A DNA stretch of 64,000 nucleotides, from positions 1 to 64,000 of the forward strand of contig CAAFTU010000012.1 in NCBI GenBank assembly GCA_900766005.1, in the 5' to 3' direction. Below are positions 8,372-16,459 of the stretch, in pieces; the stretch's first letter is position 1, and each line of letters starts with the position of its first letter. A program made the translations under genes and the position numbers. The stretch is from an uncultured Bacteroides sp. (GTDB taxonomy: Bacteria; Bacteroidota; Bacteroidia; Bacteroidales; Bacteroidaceae). The notes under the pieces were generated by a model. It searched no databases. It was given only the letters and a program-made list of their open reading frames with translations, and was not told where the DNA came from.

Positions 8372-8467
8372 TCAGGCATAATAGCCCTGCATGCTCATCT
8401 CACAGGCAGTAAAATAGTTGTACTTATCTTCATCGATGGGGTAATCCCAGCAGCCCAGCTGATAGTA
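8372..8467 (-). pseudogene. 31-codon protein-like remnant
   Basis: On the minus strand a 31-codon open stretch, closed by a stop at each end, reads like the C-terminus of a real protein: it contains LGCWDYPIDEDKYNYF and ends MSMQGYYA. There is no start codon at its upstream edge. I do not recognise the family. It is best viewed as a possible decayed gene end. Confidence 0.25.
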
Positions 8468-8501
8468 TCACACAAAAAGTTAATCACTTTCTGCCGAAAA
8501 G

Positions 8502-8534
8502 TTGAAGGGTTTTCGCAAAAACTTTGTACCTTTA
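8502..8534 (+). promoter_or_regulatory. candidate pyrB promoter
   Basis: TTG at 8502-8504 and TACCTTTA at 8527-8534, 22 bases apart, resemble a Bacteroidetes -33/-7 pair with one mismatch in the -7 box. The pyrB ATG is at 8577. Confidence 0.4.
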
Positions 8535-8576
8535 CACTCCGGTAAATTTAGTTCTATCCACATAAATTATAACAAA

Positions 8577-9518
8577 ATGGAAAACAGAAGTTTAGTAACC
8601 ATTGCCGAACATTCGAAAGAAAAAATCCTCTACATGCTCGAAATGGCGAAACAGTTTGAGATGAATCCTAACCGACGTCTGTTGCAGGGAAAAGTGGTGG
8701 CCACCTTGTTCTTCGAACCGTCTACCCGTACGCGCCTGAGTTTTGAAACCGCAGCCAACCGCCTGGGGGCTCGCGTGATTGGCTTTACCGACCCGAAGGC
8801 TACCAGCTCTTCGAAAGGGGAAACGCTGAAGGATACCATTATGATGGTGAGCAACTATGCAGACATCATCGTGATGCGCCATTACCTGGAGGGAGCGGCA
8901 CGCTATGCCAGCGAAGTGGCTCCGGTGCCTATCGTGAATGCCGGCGACGGCGCCAACCAGCACCCCTCGCAAACCATGCTCGACCTCTATTCGATACAGA
9001 AGACGCAGGGCACGCTGGAGAATCTGAACATCTTCCTCGTGGGCGACTTGAAGTATGGACGCACAGTGCACTCGCTGCTGATGGCCATGCGACACTTCAA
9101 CCCGACTTTCCATTTCATTGCACCCGACGAACTGAAAATGCCGGAGGAATATAAGCTGTACTGCAAGAAGCACAACATTAACTATGTGGAACATACCGAA
9201 TTCAACGAAGAGGTGATTGCAGACGCTGACATCCTGTATATGACACGCGTTCAACGCGAGCGCTTCACGGACCTGATGGAGTATGAACGCGTGAAGAATG
9301 TGTATATCCTGCGCAATGAGATGCTGAAGAATACACGCCCCAATCTGCGCATCCTGCACCCGCTGCCGCGCGTGAACGAGATTGCGTATGACGTGGATAA
9401 CAATCCGAAGGCGTATTATTTCCAGCAGGCGCAAAACGGGCTGTATGCTCGCGAAGCGATTCTGTGCGACGTGTTAGGTATCACATTAGAGGATGTTAAA
9501 AACGATATTTTATTATGA
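8577..9518 (+). CDS. pyrB: aspartate carbamoyltransferase catalytic subunit
   Basis: PyrB joins carbamoyl phosphate and aspartate, the first committed step of pyrimidine synthesis. The 313-residue protein carries the carbamoyl phosphate-binding signature FEPSTRTRLSFE in the N-terminal half, DGANQHPSQTMLDL, and the C-terminal HPLPRVNEI loop of the aspartate domain, so all key elements are present and the length is normal. The start is placed at ATG 8577 (MENRSLVTIAEHS); longer in-frame sequence would run into the promoter. Its stop overlaps the pyrI start by four bases (ATGA), implying coupled translation of the two subunits. Confidence 0.97.
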   Translation: MENRSLVTIAEHSKEKILYMLEMAKQFEMNPNRRLLQGKVVATLFFEPSTRTRLSFETAANRLGARVIGFTDPKATSSSKGETLKDTIMMVSNYADIIVMRHYLEGAARYASEVAPVPIVNAGDGANQHPSQTMLDLYSIQKTQGTLENLNIFLVGDLKYGRTVHSLLMAMRHFNPTFHFIAPDELKMPEEYKLYCKKHNINYVEHTEFNEEVIADADILYMTRVQRERFTDLMEYERVKNVYILRNEMLKNTRPNLRILHPLPRVNEIAYDVDNNPKAYYFQQAQNGLYAREAILCDVLGITLEDVKNDILL

Positions 9519-9982
9519 GCGAAACAAATAAAAGACAGGAACTGCAGGTAGCTGCCCTGGAAAACGGTACGGTAATCGACCATATCCCTTCTGAAAAACT
9601 CTTTACGGTGGTGCAGCTGCTGGGCATCGAGAAGATGCAGAGCAACATTACAATCGGCTTCAATCTGGACAGCAAGAAGCTGGGCAAAAAGGGCATCATC
9701 AAAATTGCCGACAAGTTCTTCTGCGACGAGGAAATCAACCGCATTGCGGTGGTGGCTCCCAACGTGAAACTGAACATCATCCGCGACTATGAAGTGGTGG
9801 AGAAGAGGGAGGTGATTCTGCCGGATGAACTGAGGGGCATCGTGAAGTGTGCCAACCCGAAATGCATCACCAACAATGAACCGATGGCTACGCTGTTTCA
9901 CACCATCAACAAGAATGAAGGTGTCCTGAAGTGTCATTATTGCGAAAAGGAACAGCACCGCGAAGAAATTGAAATTCTGTAA
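9515..9982 (+). CDS. pyrI: aspartate carbamoyltransferase regulatory subunit
   Basis: The 155-residue PyrI binds nucleotide effectors and holds the PyrB trimers together. The N-terminal allosteric domain includes GTVIDHIP and a Lys-rich nucleotide site. The C-terminal zinc domain has four cysteines, in KCANPKCI and LKCHYCEKE, giving a complete C-x4-C/C-x2-C zinc site. It overlaps pyrB by four bases and is followed by a strong hairpin and a flavin reductase-like gene. Confidence 0.97.
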   Translation: MSETNKRQELQVAALENGTVIDHIPSEKLFTVVQLLGIEKMQSNITIGFNLDSKKLGKKGIIKIADKFFCDEEINRIAVVAPNVKLNIIRDYEVVEKREVILPDELRGIVKCANPKCITNNEPMATLFHTINKNEGVLKCHYCEKEQHREEIEIL

Positions 9983-9995
9983 ACCCCAAAAAACG

Positions 9996-10053
9996 GATTC
10001 TCTGAGGCTGGCTGCGGACGGAAAGCATCCCGAATGCTCCTCCTCAGAGAATC
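9996..10053 (+). promoter_or_regulatory. 12-bp perfect stem-loop after pyrI
   Basis: Arms GATTCTCTGAGG (9996-10007) and CCTCAGAGAATC (10042-10053) pair perfectly. The 34-base loop contains a second small stem, AGCAT (10024-10028) with ATGCT (10034-10038). The following bases, TTTCTAT, are only weakly T-rich. It lies between pyrI and the next start codon and ends 11 bases before it. It may be a leaky terminator, an mRNA processing or stability element, or a translation control. Confidence 0.7.
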
Positions 10054-10064
10054 TTTCTATAGGA

Positions 10065-10640
10065 ATGAAACAAGACTGGAAACCCGGAACAATGATTTAT
10101 CCGCTGCCGGCTGTGCTGGTGAGCTGCGGAAAAGACGAGAGTGAGTATAACCTGATTACGGTGGCGTGGACGGGAACGATTTGCACGAACCCGCCGATGT
10201 GCTATATTTCCGTGCGCCCAGAGCGTCATTCGTATGACATCATCCGGCGGAACATGGAGTTTGTGATCAACCTCACAACGAAGGAGATGGCGTATGCCAC
10301 GGACTGGTGCGGGGTGCGCTCGGGACGGGATTTCCACAAGTTTGAGGAGATGAAGCTCACGCCGGGCCCCTGCACGGTGGTCAGCGCACCGCTGGTGGAG
10401 GAGTCGCCGCTCTGCATCGAATGCAGGGTGAAGGAAGTGGTGAAGTTAGGCTCTCACGACATGTTCATCGCCGAAGTGGTGAACGTACGGGCCGACGAAC
10501 GCTTTCTGAATCCCGAAACGGGCAAGTTTGAGCTGTCGGAAGCCAATCCGCTTGTGTATGTGCATGGCGGGTATTATGACTTGGGCGAGAAAATCGGCAA
10601 GTTTGGCTGGAGTGTAGAGAAGAAAAAGAAAGTGGAATAA
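10065..10640 (+). CDS. flavin reductase-like domain protein
   Basis: The 191-residue protein matches the flavin reductase-like (FMN-binding split barrel, flavoredoxin) family: PLPAVLVSCG at the start, then YNLITVAWTGTICTNPPMCYISVRP typical of the FMN-binding strands, and YDIIRRNMEFVINL. Family members bind FMN and pass electrons to partner proteins; no partner is identified here. The ATG at 10065 is chosen because earlier in-frame codons span the pyrI-distal hairpin and encode unrelated sequence. It probably belongs to the pyrBI transcript. Confidence 0.9.
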   Translation: MKQDWKPGTMIYPLPAVLVSCGKDESEYNLITVAWTGTICTNPPMCYISVRPERHSYDIIRRNMEFVINLTTKEMAYATDWCGVRSGRDFHKFEEMKLTPGPCTVVSAPLVEESPLCIECRVKEVVKLGSHDMFIAEVVNVRADERFLNPETGKFELSEANPLVYVHGGYYDLGEKIGKFGWSVEKKKKVE

Positions 10641-10684
10641 CCCAGAAACCGGCAAAGACGGATGCTGGGAAAAACGAGGTTGGC

Positions 10685-11491
10685 ATGAAAAACTGGAAGA
10701 GCGGGAAGAGCGGGAAGAATGGGTGGCACATGAATAGAATGGGCTGCCTGGTGCTGGGACTGCTGGCTGTGGCCTGTACGGTGTGGGGACAGGAGGCAGC
10801 AACGCAGGACCAAAAATGGAACCTGTCGGTGGAGAGACTGGAGCTGCCCAACACCAAAAAGGTGAATTTCGGCTTCAAGGCGGGGTTCAGCTCGTCGAAG
10901 TTTATGGTGTCGGAACTGAAGATCAAGGACGCTACCATCGATGAAGTGCAGAACAACTACAAAATAGGCTACTTCGGCTCCGTCTTTATGCGTTTTTACA
11001 TGAAAAAGCATTTCATCCAGCCGGAAATTTCCTACAACGTGAGCAAAGGGGAGATTGTGTTCGACAAACTGGGCTCGCAGCATCCCGACATTGAACCCGA
11101 CTATGCTACGGTGAAATCGACCATCCACAGTGTGGGGCTGCCGGTGCTTTATGGCTACAATCTGGTGAGAAAGGGGCCATATGGCATGTCACTCTTCGGC
11201 GGACCGAAAGTGAGGTATCTGTGGGGCAAACAGAGTGAGATTTCGTTTCATAACTTCGACCAAAAAGGGATGAAGGAAAAATTGCATCCGGTGAACGTGA
11301 GCATGATTCTGGGGGTGAGCGTGAATATCTCGCGCATCTTCTTCGACTTCCGCTACGAACACGATCTGTGCAACATCTCCAAATCGATTGTGTATGACAA
11401 TATCAACTCCGACGGTAGTACGGGAGTGAGCCCCATCGTGTTCCGCCGGCGCGAAAGTGCCCTGAGTTTCTCACTGGGCGTAATCCTATAA
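10685..11491 (+). CDS. outer-membrane beta-barrel protein (PorT-like)
   Basis: The product of up to 268 residues has a signal peptide (CLVLGLLAVACTVWGQ, cleavage about WGQ-EA) and alternating strands typical of small barrels: FGFKAGFSSSKF, IGYFGSVFMRFYMKKHFIQPEISY, LPVLYGYNLV, SMILGVSVNISRIFFDFRYEH and a closing LSFSLGVIL ending in a hydrophobic residue as barrel termini do. This fits the PorT/outer-membrane beta-barrel family. The chosen start gives an unusually long Lys/Gly-rich leader; ATG 10730 (MNRMG) would give a more ordinary signal peptide. It follows the flavin reductase gene by 44 bases. Confidence 0.85.
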   Translation: MKNWKSGKSGKNGWHMNRMGCLVLGLLAVACTVWGQEAATQDQKWNLSVERLELPNTKKVNFGFKAGFSSSKFMVSELKIKDATIDEVQNNYKIGYFGSVFMRFYMKKHFIQPEISYNVSKGEIVFDKLGSQHPDIEPDYATVKSTIHSVGLPVLYGYNLVRKGPYGMSLFGGPKVRYLWGKQSEISFHNFDQKGMKEKLHPVNVSMILGVSVNISRIFFDFRYEHDLCNISKSIVYDNINSDGSTGVSPIVFRRRESALSFSLGVIL

Positions 11492-11532
11492 AAAAAATAC
11501 CCCTACCCTCTTCTTTTTTATCTTTTAATTTC

Positions 11533-11540
11533 TAACTTTG
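11533..11540 (+). promoter_or_regulatory. -7 promoter element for glyA
   Basis: TAACTTTG fits TAnnTTTG and lies 38 bases before the glyA ATG. The upstream region is T-rich, with no sharp -33 box. Confidence 0.5.
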
Positions 11541-11578
11541 TGATACCCTTTTATTAAATTTTAATCTGACTATAGAAG

Positions 11579-12859
11579 ATGAAAAGAGACGAACTAATTT
11601 TCGACATTATCGAGAAAGAACATCAACGTCAGCTGAAAGGTATCGAGCTGATTGCATCAGAAAACTTTGTAAGTGACCAAGTGATGCAGGCAATGGGTTC
11701 TTGCCTGACAAATAAATATGCAGAAGGCTATCCGGGCAAACGCTACTACGGCGGTTGTGAAGTGGTGGACCAAAGCGAACGGATTGCAATCGACCGCCTG
11801 AAACAGATTTTCGGAGCAGAATGGGCCAATGTGCAACCCCACTCCGGCGCACAAGCCAACGCAGCGGTATTCCTGGCCGTACTGAACCCGGGCGACAAGT
11901 TCATGGGACTGAATCTGGCTCACGGCGGACACCTTTCTCATGGTTCGCTGGTAAATACTTCGGGCATTATCTATACCCCGTGTGAATATAATCTGAACAA
12001 GGAAACCGGTCGCGTGGACTACGACCAGATGGAGGAAGTTGCTTTGCGCGAAAAACCGAAGATGATTATCGGTGGCGGTTCGGCCTATTCTCGCGAATGG
12101 GACTACAAACGGATGCGTGAGATTGCCGACAAGGTGGGTGCTATCCTGCTGGTAGACATGGCTCACCCTGCAGGGCTGATTGCAGCCGGTTTGCTGGACA
12201 ACCCGGTGAAATATGCACATATCGTGACTTCAACGACTCACAAGACGCTGCGCGGTCCTCGCGGCGGTGTCATCATGATGGGCAAGGATTTCCCCAACCC
12301 GTGGGGCAAGACGACTCCGAAGGGAGAAATCAAGATGATGTCTCAGCTGCTCGACTCGGCTGTGTTCCCAGGTATCCAAGGCGGTCCGCTGGAACATGTG
12401 ATTGCTGCTAAGGCTGTGGCTTTCGGTGAAATCCTGCAACCGGAATTCAAGGAATATGCTGCTCAAGTGAAAAAGAATGCAGCGGTATTGGCTCAGGCAT
12501 TGGTGGACCGCGGATTTACAATCGTATCGGGCGGCACAGACAATCACTCGATGCTGGTAGACCTGCGTACGAAGTATCCCGACCTGACAGGTAAGGTGGC
12601 TGAAAAAGCACTGGTATCGGCCGACATTACGGTGAACAAGAACATGGTGCCGTTTGACAGCCGTTCGGCTTTCCAGACTTCAGGTATCCGCCTGGGTACA
12701 CCTGCCATCACTACACGCGGTGCTAAAGAAGATTTGATGTTGGAAATTGCAGAAATGATTGAAACGGTGCTGTCGAACGTAGAGAACGAAGAGGTGATTG
12801 CACAGGTTCGCGCCCGCGTCAACGAAACAATGAAGAAGTATCCGCTCTTTGCCTATTAA
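11579..12859 (+). CDS. glyA: serine hydroxymethyltransferase
   Basis: GlyA converts serine and tetrahydrofolate to glycine and methylene-tetrahydrofolate. The 426-residue protein is of normal length and contains the PLP-lysine motif VTSTTHKTLRGPRGG with K222 as Schiff-base residue, the substrate loop IELIASENFVS near the start, and ANVQPHSGAQANAAV. The C-terminal region has SGIRLGTPAITTRG. Codon use is that of a highly expressed gene. A strong terminator follows at 12978. Confidence 0.98.
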   Translation: MKRDELIFDIIEKEHQRQLKGIELIASENFVSDQVMQAMGSCLTNKYAEGYPGKRYYGGCEVVDQSERIAIDRLKQIFGAEWANVQPHSGAQANAAVFLAVLNPGDKFMGLNLAHGGHLSHGSLVNTSGIIYTPCEYNLNKETGRVDYDQMEEVALREKPKMIIGGGSAYSREWDYKRMREIADKVGAILLVDMAHPAGLIAAGLLDNPVKYAHIVTSTTHKTLRGPRGGVIMMGKDFPNPWGKTTPKGEIKMMSQLLDSAVFPGIQGGPLEHVIAAKAVAFGEILQPEFKEYAAQVKKNAAVLAQALVDRGFTIVSGGTDNHSMLVDLRTKYPDLTGKVAEKALVSADITVNKNMVPFDSRSAFQTSGIRLGTPAITTRGAKEDLMLEIAEMIETVLSNVENEEVIAQVRARVNETMKKYPLFAY

Positions 12860-12977
12860 TCAGGCATTGACCTGGCTCAAATTCGGAAAGATTTCTTAGA
12901 CCACATTTAAAAAGATTTCTACGTTCAAATTCGGAGTCCTTTCTGATTAGGCCGAATTGAAATGAATGAACATATTA

Positions 12978-13027
12978 GGCCCTGACTGCCTGCTCTTGCT
13001 TTTGCAGAGCGCGGTCGGGGCCTTTTT
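12978..13027 (+). terminator. glyA rho-independent terminator
   Basis: Arms GGCCCTGACTGC (12978-12989) and GCGGTCGGGGCC (13011-13022) form a 12-bp stem with wobble pairs, followed by TTTTT (13023-13027). Confidence 0.85.
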
Positions 13028-13086
13028 CATGCACCACAGCGAAGAGGCAGGAAAAAACTGAATACAAAAGAGTGGGATACAAAAAG

Positions 13087-13252
13087 CGTAAAGTGTAAAG
13101 GGTAAAGGGTAAAGGGTAAAGGGAAAGGGGAAAGGGTAAAGGGAAAGGGGAAAGGAAAAACAAAAAAGCGTAAAGCGTAAAGCGTAAAGTGTAAAGAGAA
13201 AGGGAAAGAGAAAGGGAAAGGGAAAGGGAAAGGAAAAGGAGAAAGAAAAAAA
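13087..13252. repeat. purine tract with GTAAAGG/GGAAAG repeats
   Basis: Roughly 165 bases are almost entirely purine plus occasional T on the plus strand. The main units are GGTAAAG and GGAAAG, with AGCGTAA triplets in the middle (13166-13190). The tract lies between convergent terminators. Such simple repeats vary in copy number and can form triplex structures. Confidence 0.8.
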
Positions 13253-13288
13253 GGAAGGTGTTCTTCACATTACGAGGATACACCTTCC
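13244..13288 (-). terminator. terminator of the TonB receptor gene
   Basis: Read on the minus strand, GGAAGGTGT (13288-13280) pairs with ACACCTTCC (13261-13253) and is followed by TTTTTTTC. It sits 35 bases past the receptor stop codon. Confidence 0.8.
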
Positions 13289-13322
13289 TGTCAAAATATA
13301 TGAATAGTCTAGTTTTTTTGCG

Positions 13323-15638
13323 TTAATAGCTGATTTTTACACCTGCAAAGAAGCTTCTCGGCAGGGACGGACCGTAGATGTAACCAGAGTCGCGGTCGGG
13401 TCCTTTATCAAAATCGTTCTGATAAGAATTGAAGATGTTTTGCACACCGGCATTGACTTGCAGGTTGATGGACTTATACAACTTGAAGTCGTAAGCTGCT
13501 TTCAAGCCGATATCAGCAAACTTCTTGGTCATCACGGTCACCGGTTTTTCAATCACACCGGCTTCGTGAGGCACCAGCATCGAGCCTGTATAAGTGCCCG
13601 ACAGAGTGACAGACAACGGCTTGATCGGTGTGTAAGTGGCTGTAAAGTAACCGTACGTATTGGGCGTACGCATCATTTTCTTCACTTTCGGAGCCTCAGG
13701 ATTCCACTCGTGAGCCTCATCATAATGACTCTGCTGCAGAGTCAGTCCAGCTTGAAACTGGAACAGGTTGCGGTAGGCCAGCTTTCCTTCCAGTGTCAAC
13801 CCAATCACACGGGCACCCGGAGCATTGTAACGCACACGGGTCAGGATACCGTTTTCTTCTTCCGCATCGGTGAGCGCAAACACATCGTTGAGTTTGGTGA
13901 AGAACCCTTCTACAAGGAAGTTTACCTGGAAATCACCCAAACGCTGATACACATCGGCCGATGCACTGAAGCTCTGCGAACGCTCTTCCTTCAAGTTGTC
14001 GGACAGCTGAATCATGGCCACGCTACCTCCCACGTTCTCAATGTGCAAGTCTTCATCGAAAGCCTGAGGCGCACGGAAACCAGATGAGTAGCTCAAACGG
14101 AAGTTGATGTCTTCGTTGGGATTGAAACGCAAGTTAGCACGCGGACTGAAGATGATATTGTCAATCAAATTGTGCTTATCGAGACGGCCGCCGATAAGGA
14201 TGCCCCATTTATCATTCTTCCACTCATTCTGCAAGAAAGCACTACCGATTTTTACGGTTTGGTTCACCTGGCGATTGTAGCCCCACATGTTGTCTTTCAG
14301 CTTGTCCTGATTGAACTCGATACCCACTGTAAGGTCGGACGGCATGAAGATGCACTTGCCGAAGCTGTAGATATACTGCGAACCGGCCATCCAGTTCAGG
14401 CCGTTAGTCTTACCATAAGCATTCGGATCCTGTCCGCCACCGTAGTAGCTGTTGCGGTCGATGTGCTGGGCAGAAGCAAACACGTTGAAGCGGTGCTTTT
14501 CGTCCGGAGAGAAATAGTCGAACTTCAGTCCACCGCCATTAATGGAGTGTTCCACCTGCTCGGCAATGTTGGCTTCATGAGGCGGACGGTTCAGCAGGTC
14601 ACCCCCTCTGCGGAACTCCTCCATGTGATGATATTCAAATGTCAGTTTGGAGTAGAGCGAAGTCTTGAGGTATGAGCGGAAACCCACCGTCTGGCCGTGC
14701 AACTTCGGAATTTCAGAATAACCGTCGTCATCGTGATCGTAGGCCGCACGGTGACGGTTCTGACCGAAGATGTAAAGACCGGCACGCTGGTCGTCGGTCA
14801 CCAGAGAAGCGTTGAGCGAAGTGCTGTTGTCGAACGCATTGCCGCCAATACCAGTAAGGGTGTGTGACAACATACCCGAATTGCGGATAGGTTCTTTGGT
14901 AATGATGTTGATGGTTCCGGCAATGGCAGAAGAGCCAAACAGTGCCGAACCGCCACCGCGCATCACCTCCACCCGCTCAATCATGCTGGCAGGAATCTGT
15001 TCGATGCCATACACCCCCGAGAGAGCGCTAAAGATAGGACGGGAATCAAGCAGAATCTGCGTGTACGGGCCGTCGAGACCGTTGATGCGCACCTGCTGGA
15101 AGCCGCAGTTCTGACAGTTGGACTCCACACGCACACCCGGCTGGAACGACAGTCCCTGTGCCAGCGTAGTGGAATTGGTCTGCTCAAAGAGCTTCAAGTC
15201 AACCACATTAACCAGCGTAGGTGCCAGTCGGCGAGTTGTCTCGCTGCGGTTGGCCGACACCACGACCCCATCCAGTGCCACGGCATCCTCTTCAATTTCA
15301 AAATCTTCTTCGAGAGTCTTTCCCTTTTTCAGCACCACCTTGCGTGTCACAGTCTTGTAACCAATGGAGCTTACCTCCAGCATAAATTCGCCCTCAGGCA
15401 GATTCTTGAGGAAATAGTGACCGGTAGCATCAGTCACCGTACCGATAGTAGTACCCTTCAGTGCCACAGTAATATAAGACAAGTGTTCCTTTGTGTTTTT
15501 GTCTAGAATGTGACCCACAATGTTGGCATCCGACTTGCGAAGTTCGGCATAGCGCGGATGATTTTCCACAGGCTGGCCTCCCCATACCGGCATCAGCGCA
15601 CAGCACAGGCAGACAAGCGAAAAGATATATTTTTTCAT
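13323..15638 (-). CDS. TonB-dependent receptor with CxxC plug motif
   Basis: The 771-residue outer-membrane receptor has a signal peptide (PVWGGQ), a carboxypeptidase-regulatory-like domain at about 38-125 (VGHILDKNTKEHLSY), and a plug domain from about 130, including RINGLDGPYTQILLDSR and IERVEVMRGGGSALFGSSAI. The barrel ends in FAGVKISY. The plug carries ESNCQNCGFQQVR with C175 and C178, a possible metal- or heme-binding pair. An extracellular-region motif, SSGFRAPQAF, resembles the FRAP box of heme receptors, but no NPNL box follows it. A His-rich membrane protein lies just upstream, so the ligand is probably a metal or metal complex (inference). Confidence 0.9.
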   Translation of the reverse strand: MKKYIFSLVCLCCALMPVWGGQPVENHPRYAELRKSDANIVGHILDKNTKEHLSYITVALKGTTIGTVTDATGHYFLKNLPEGEFMLEVSSIGYKTVTRKVVLKKGKTLEEDFEIEEDAVALDGVVVSANRSETTRRLAPTLVNVVDLKLFEQTNSTTLAQGLSFQPGVRVESNCQNCGFQQVRINGLDGPYTQILLDSRPIFSALSGVYGIEQIPASMIERVEVMRGGGSALFGSSAIAGTINIITKEPIRNSGMLSHTLTGIGGNAFDNSTSLNASLVTDDQRAGLYIFGQNRHRAAYDHDDDGYSEIPKLHGQTVGFRSYLKTSLYSKLTFEYHHMEEFRRGGDLLNRPPHEANIAEQVEHSINGGGLKFDYFSPDEKHRFNVFASAQHIDRNSYYGGGQDPNAYGKTNGLNWMAGSQYIYSFGKCIFMPSDLTVGIEFNQDKLKDNMWGYNRQVNQTVKIGSAFLQNEWKNDKWGILIGGRLDKHNLIDNIIFSPRANLRFNPNEDINFRLSYSSGFRAPQAFDEDLHIENVGGSVAMIQLSDNLKEERSQSFSASADVYQRLGDFQVNFLVEGFFTKLNDVFALTDAEEENGILTRVRYNAPGARVIGLTLEGKLAYRNLFQFQAGLTLQQSHYDEAHEWNPEAPKVKKMMRTPNTYGYFTATYTPIKPLSVTLSGTYTGSMLVPHEAGVIEKPVTVMTKKFADIGLKAAYDFKLYKSINLQVNAGVQNIFNSYQNDFDKGPDRDSGYIYGPSLPRSFFAGVKISY

Positions 15639-15786
15639 TCGTTTTCGTTTGTTGTTCGTTTATATTCAAATATTTCCATGGTGCACATCGCCTAAGAGCA
15701 TGTACACACCGAGACACAACCCACCTGCTCTGTGTGCATACAGCCACAGGAGAAGAAGTGTCAATTCACAATATAAAAGCTGAAAA

Positions 15787-16107
15787 TCAACGAACTACAG
15801 GAGGGGCACGGAGAGCAGTCACTCCCTGATACGGAGTGAGGATGTGCATCTGCGGCCTCTTTCCGGGCAGCAGACACAGCAGGAACGGAACAAAAAGAGC
15901 AAGAGCAAAAGCCACACCCGCACCGTCGGTAGTCAGTTGAGACAACAGCTGGATGTGAATCAGTTCAAAAATGGAGTGCTGATGCGTCGCTCCTTTTTTA
16001 TAGGGGTGAGAGTGAACGACAGTGATCCCGTTCACCACGTGTACGTGGGAAAAGAGAGTCAGGCTTGCCAGATACGACACAAAAAGTATCGGCAAGAAAT
16101 AACGCAT
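15787..16107 (-). CDS. His-rich small membrane protein paired with TonB receptor
   Basis: From ATG 16107 the protein has 106 residues. The N-terminal membrane segment (YFLPILFVSYLASLTLF) is followed by a His-rich loop, SHVHVVNGITVVHSHPY and HQHSIFELIHI, with at least eight histidines. A second hydrophobic segment (GVAFALALFVPFLLCLLPG) and a short tail ending RAPPVVR complete it. I know of no named domain, although small His-rich proteins next to TonB receptors recur in Bacteroidetes. It likely binds a transition metal on the periplasmic side. A TTG at 16155 lies inside the -7 promoter box and cannot be the start. The receptor follows 148 bases downstream, probably in the same transcript. Confidence 0.7.
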   Translation of the reverse strand: MRYFLPILFVSYLASLTLFSHVHVVNGITVVHSHPYKKGATHQHSIFELIHIQLLSQLTTDGAGVAFALALFVPFLLCLLPGKRPQMHILTPYQGVTALRAPPVVR

Positions 16108-16152
16108 GATATGCAATAACAATCGTTTCACCTTTTCAATCCTATTTTGCGG

Positions 16153-16183
16153 CAAAGATACGAACTTCTCCGGTCACAGGCAA
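16153..16183 (-). promoter_or_regulatory. promoter of the His-rich protein and TonB receptor
   Basis: On the minus strand TATCTTTG (16160-16153) matches TAnnTTTG, with TTG at 16183-16181, 20 bases upstream. This fixes transcription start near 16146 and so excludes a start codon at 16155. Confidence 0.65.
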
Positions 16184-16366
16184 TACCTAAGCCGGGGGAT
16201 TTTGCCCTTCCACCCCATTTTGGGACAAAATGCAGCCCTAATTCAGACGATTCAGTCAATTCTGCCAATTGATACGATTCAGAAGACGGAAGGCTATTGA
16301 AAACAATGGAAAACAATGGAAGATGATCTAAAAACTACACAGCAGGACGCGCAATTAAAAGCAGAG

Positions 16367-16404
16367 AAAAAAAAACTCCTGCGACAAACCAATTGCCGCA
16401 GGAG
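16367..16404 (-). terminator. terminator of the AAE transporter gene
   Basis: On the minus strand CTCCTGCG (16404-16397) pairs with CGCAGGAG (16383-16376), followed by a run of nine T. It lies 56 bases beyond the stop codon. Confidence 0.85.
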
Positions 16405-16459
16405 CCGTCATTATAGTGAATTTTAAATCACACCTCACGGTGTGTCGGATAGAAACTAT

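Larger units (their letters stand above)
8145..8576. other. 432-bp stretch upstream of pyrB
   Basis: Apart from a pyrB promoter candidate near 8502-8534 and a short protein-like minus-strand fragment at 8372-8467, nothing is recognised here. Any pyr control element such as an attenuator was not evident. Confidence 0.5.
12860..13322. other. convergent intergenic region with terminators and purine repeats
   Basis: The 463 bases between glyA and the TonB receptor hold short direct repeats (AAATTCGGA and AAAGATTTCT each twice near 12878-12935), the glyA terminator, a long purine tract with heptad repeats, and a minus-strand terminator. No protein-like frame is present. Confidence 0.7.
16108..16459. 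other. intergenic region between the His-rich gene and the AAE transporter
   Basis: About 350 bases. They contain the promoter above, a short duplication GAAAACAATG/GAAAACAATG near 16299, and the minus-strand terminator of the transporter gene. No coding potential was seen. Confidence 0.6.

Noticed and set aside
4687..8576. CRISPR array or defence island
   Set aside because: The 22-bp array has only three units with no unique spacers, and no nuclease, helicase or methylase gene accompanies it.
12975..13283. 102-codon Leu/Ser/Pro-rich frame on the minus strand
   Set aside because: It is translation of the purine repeat tract and terminators.
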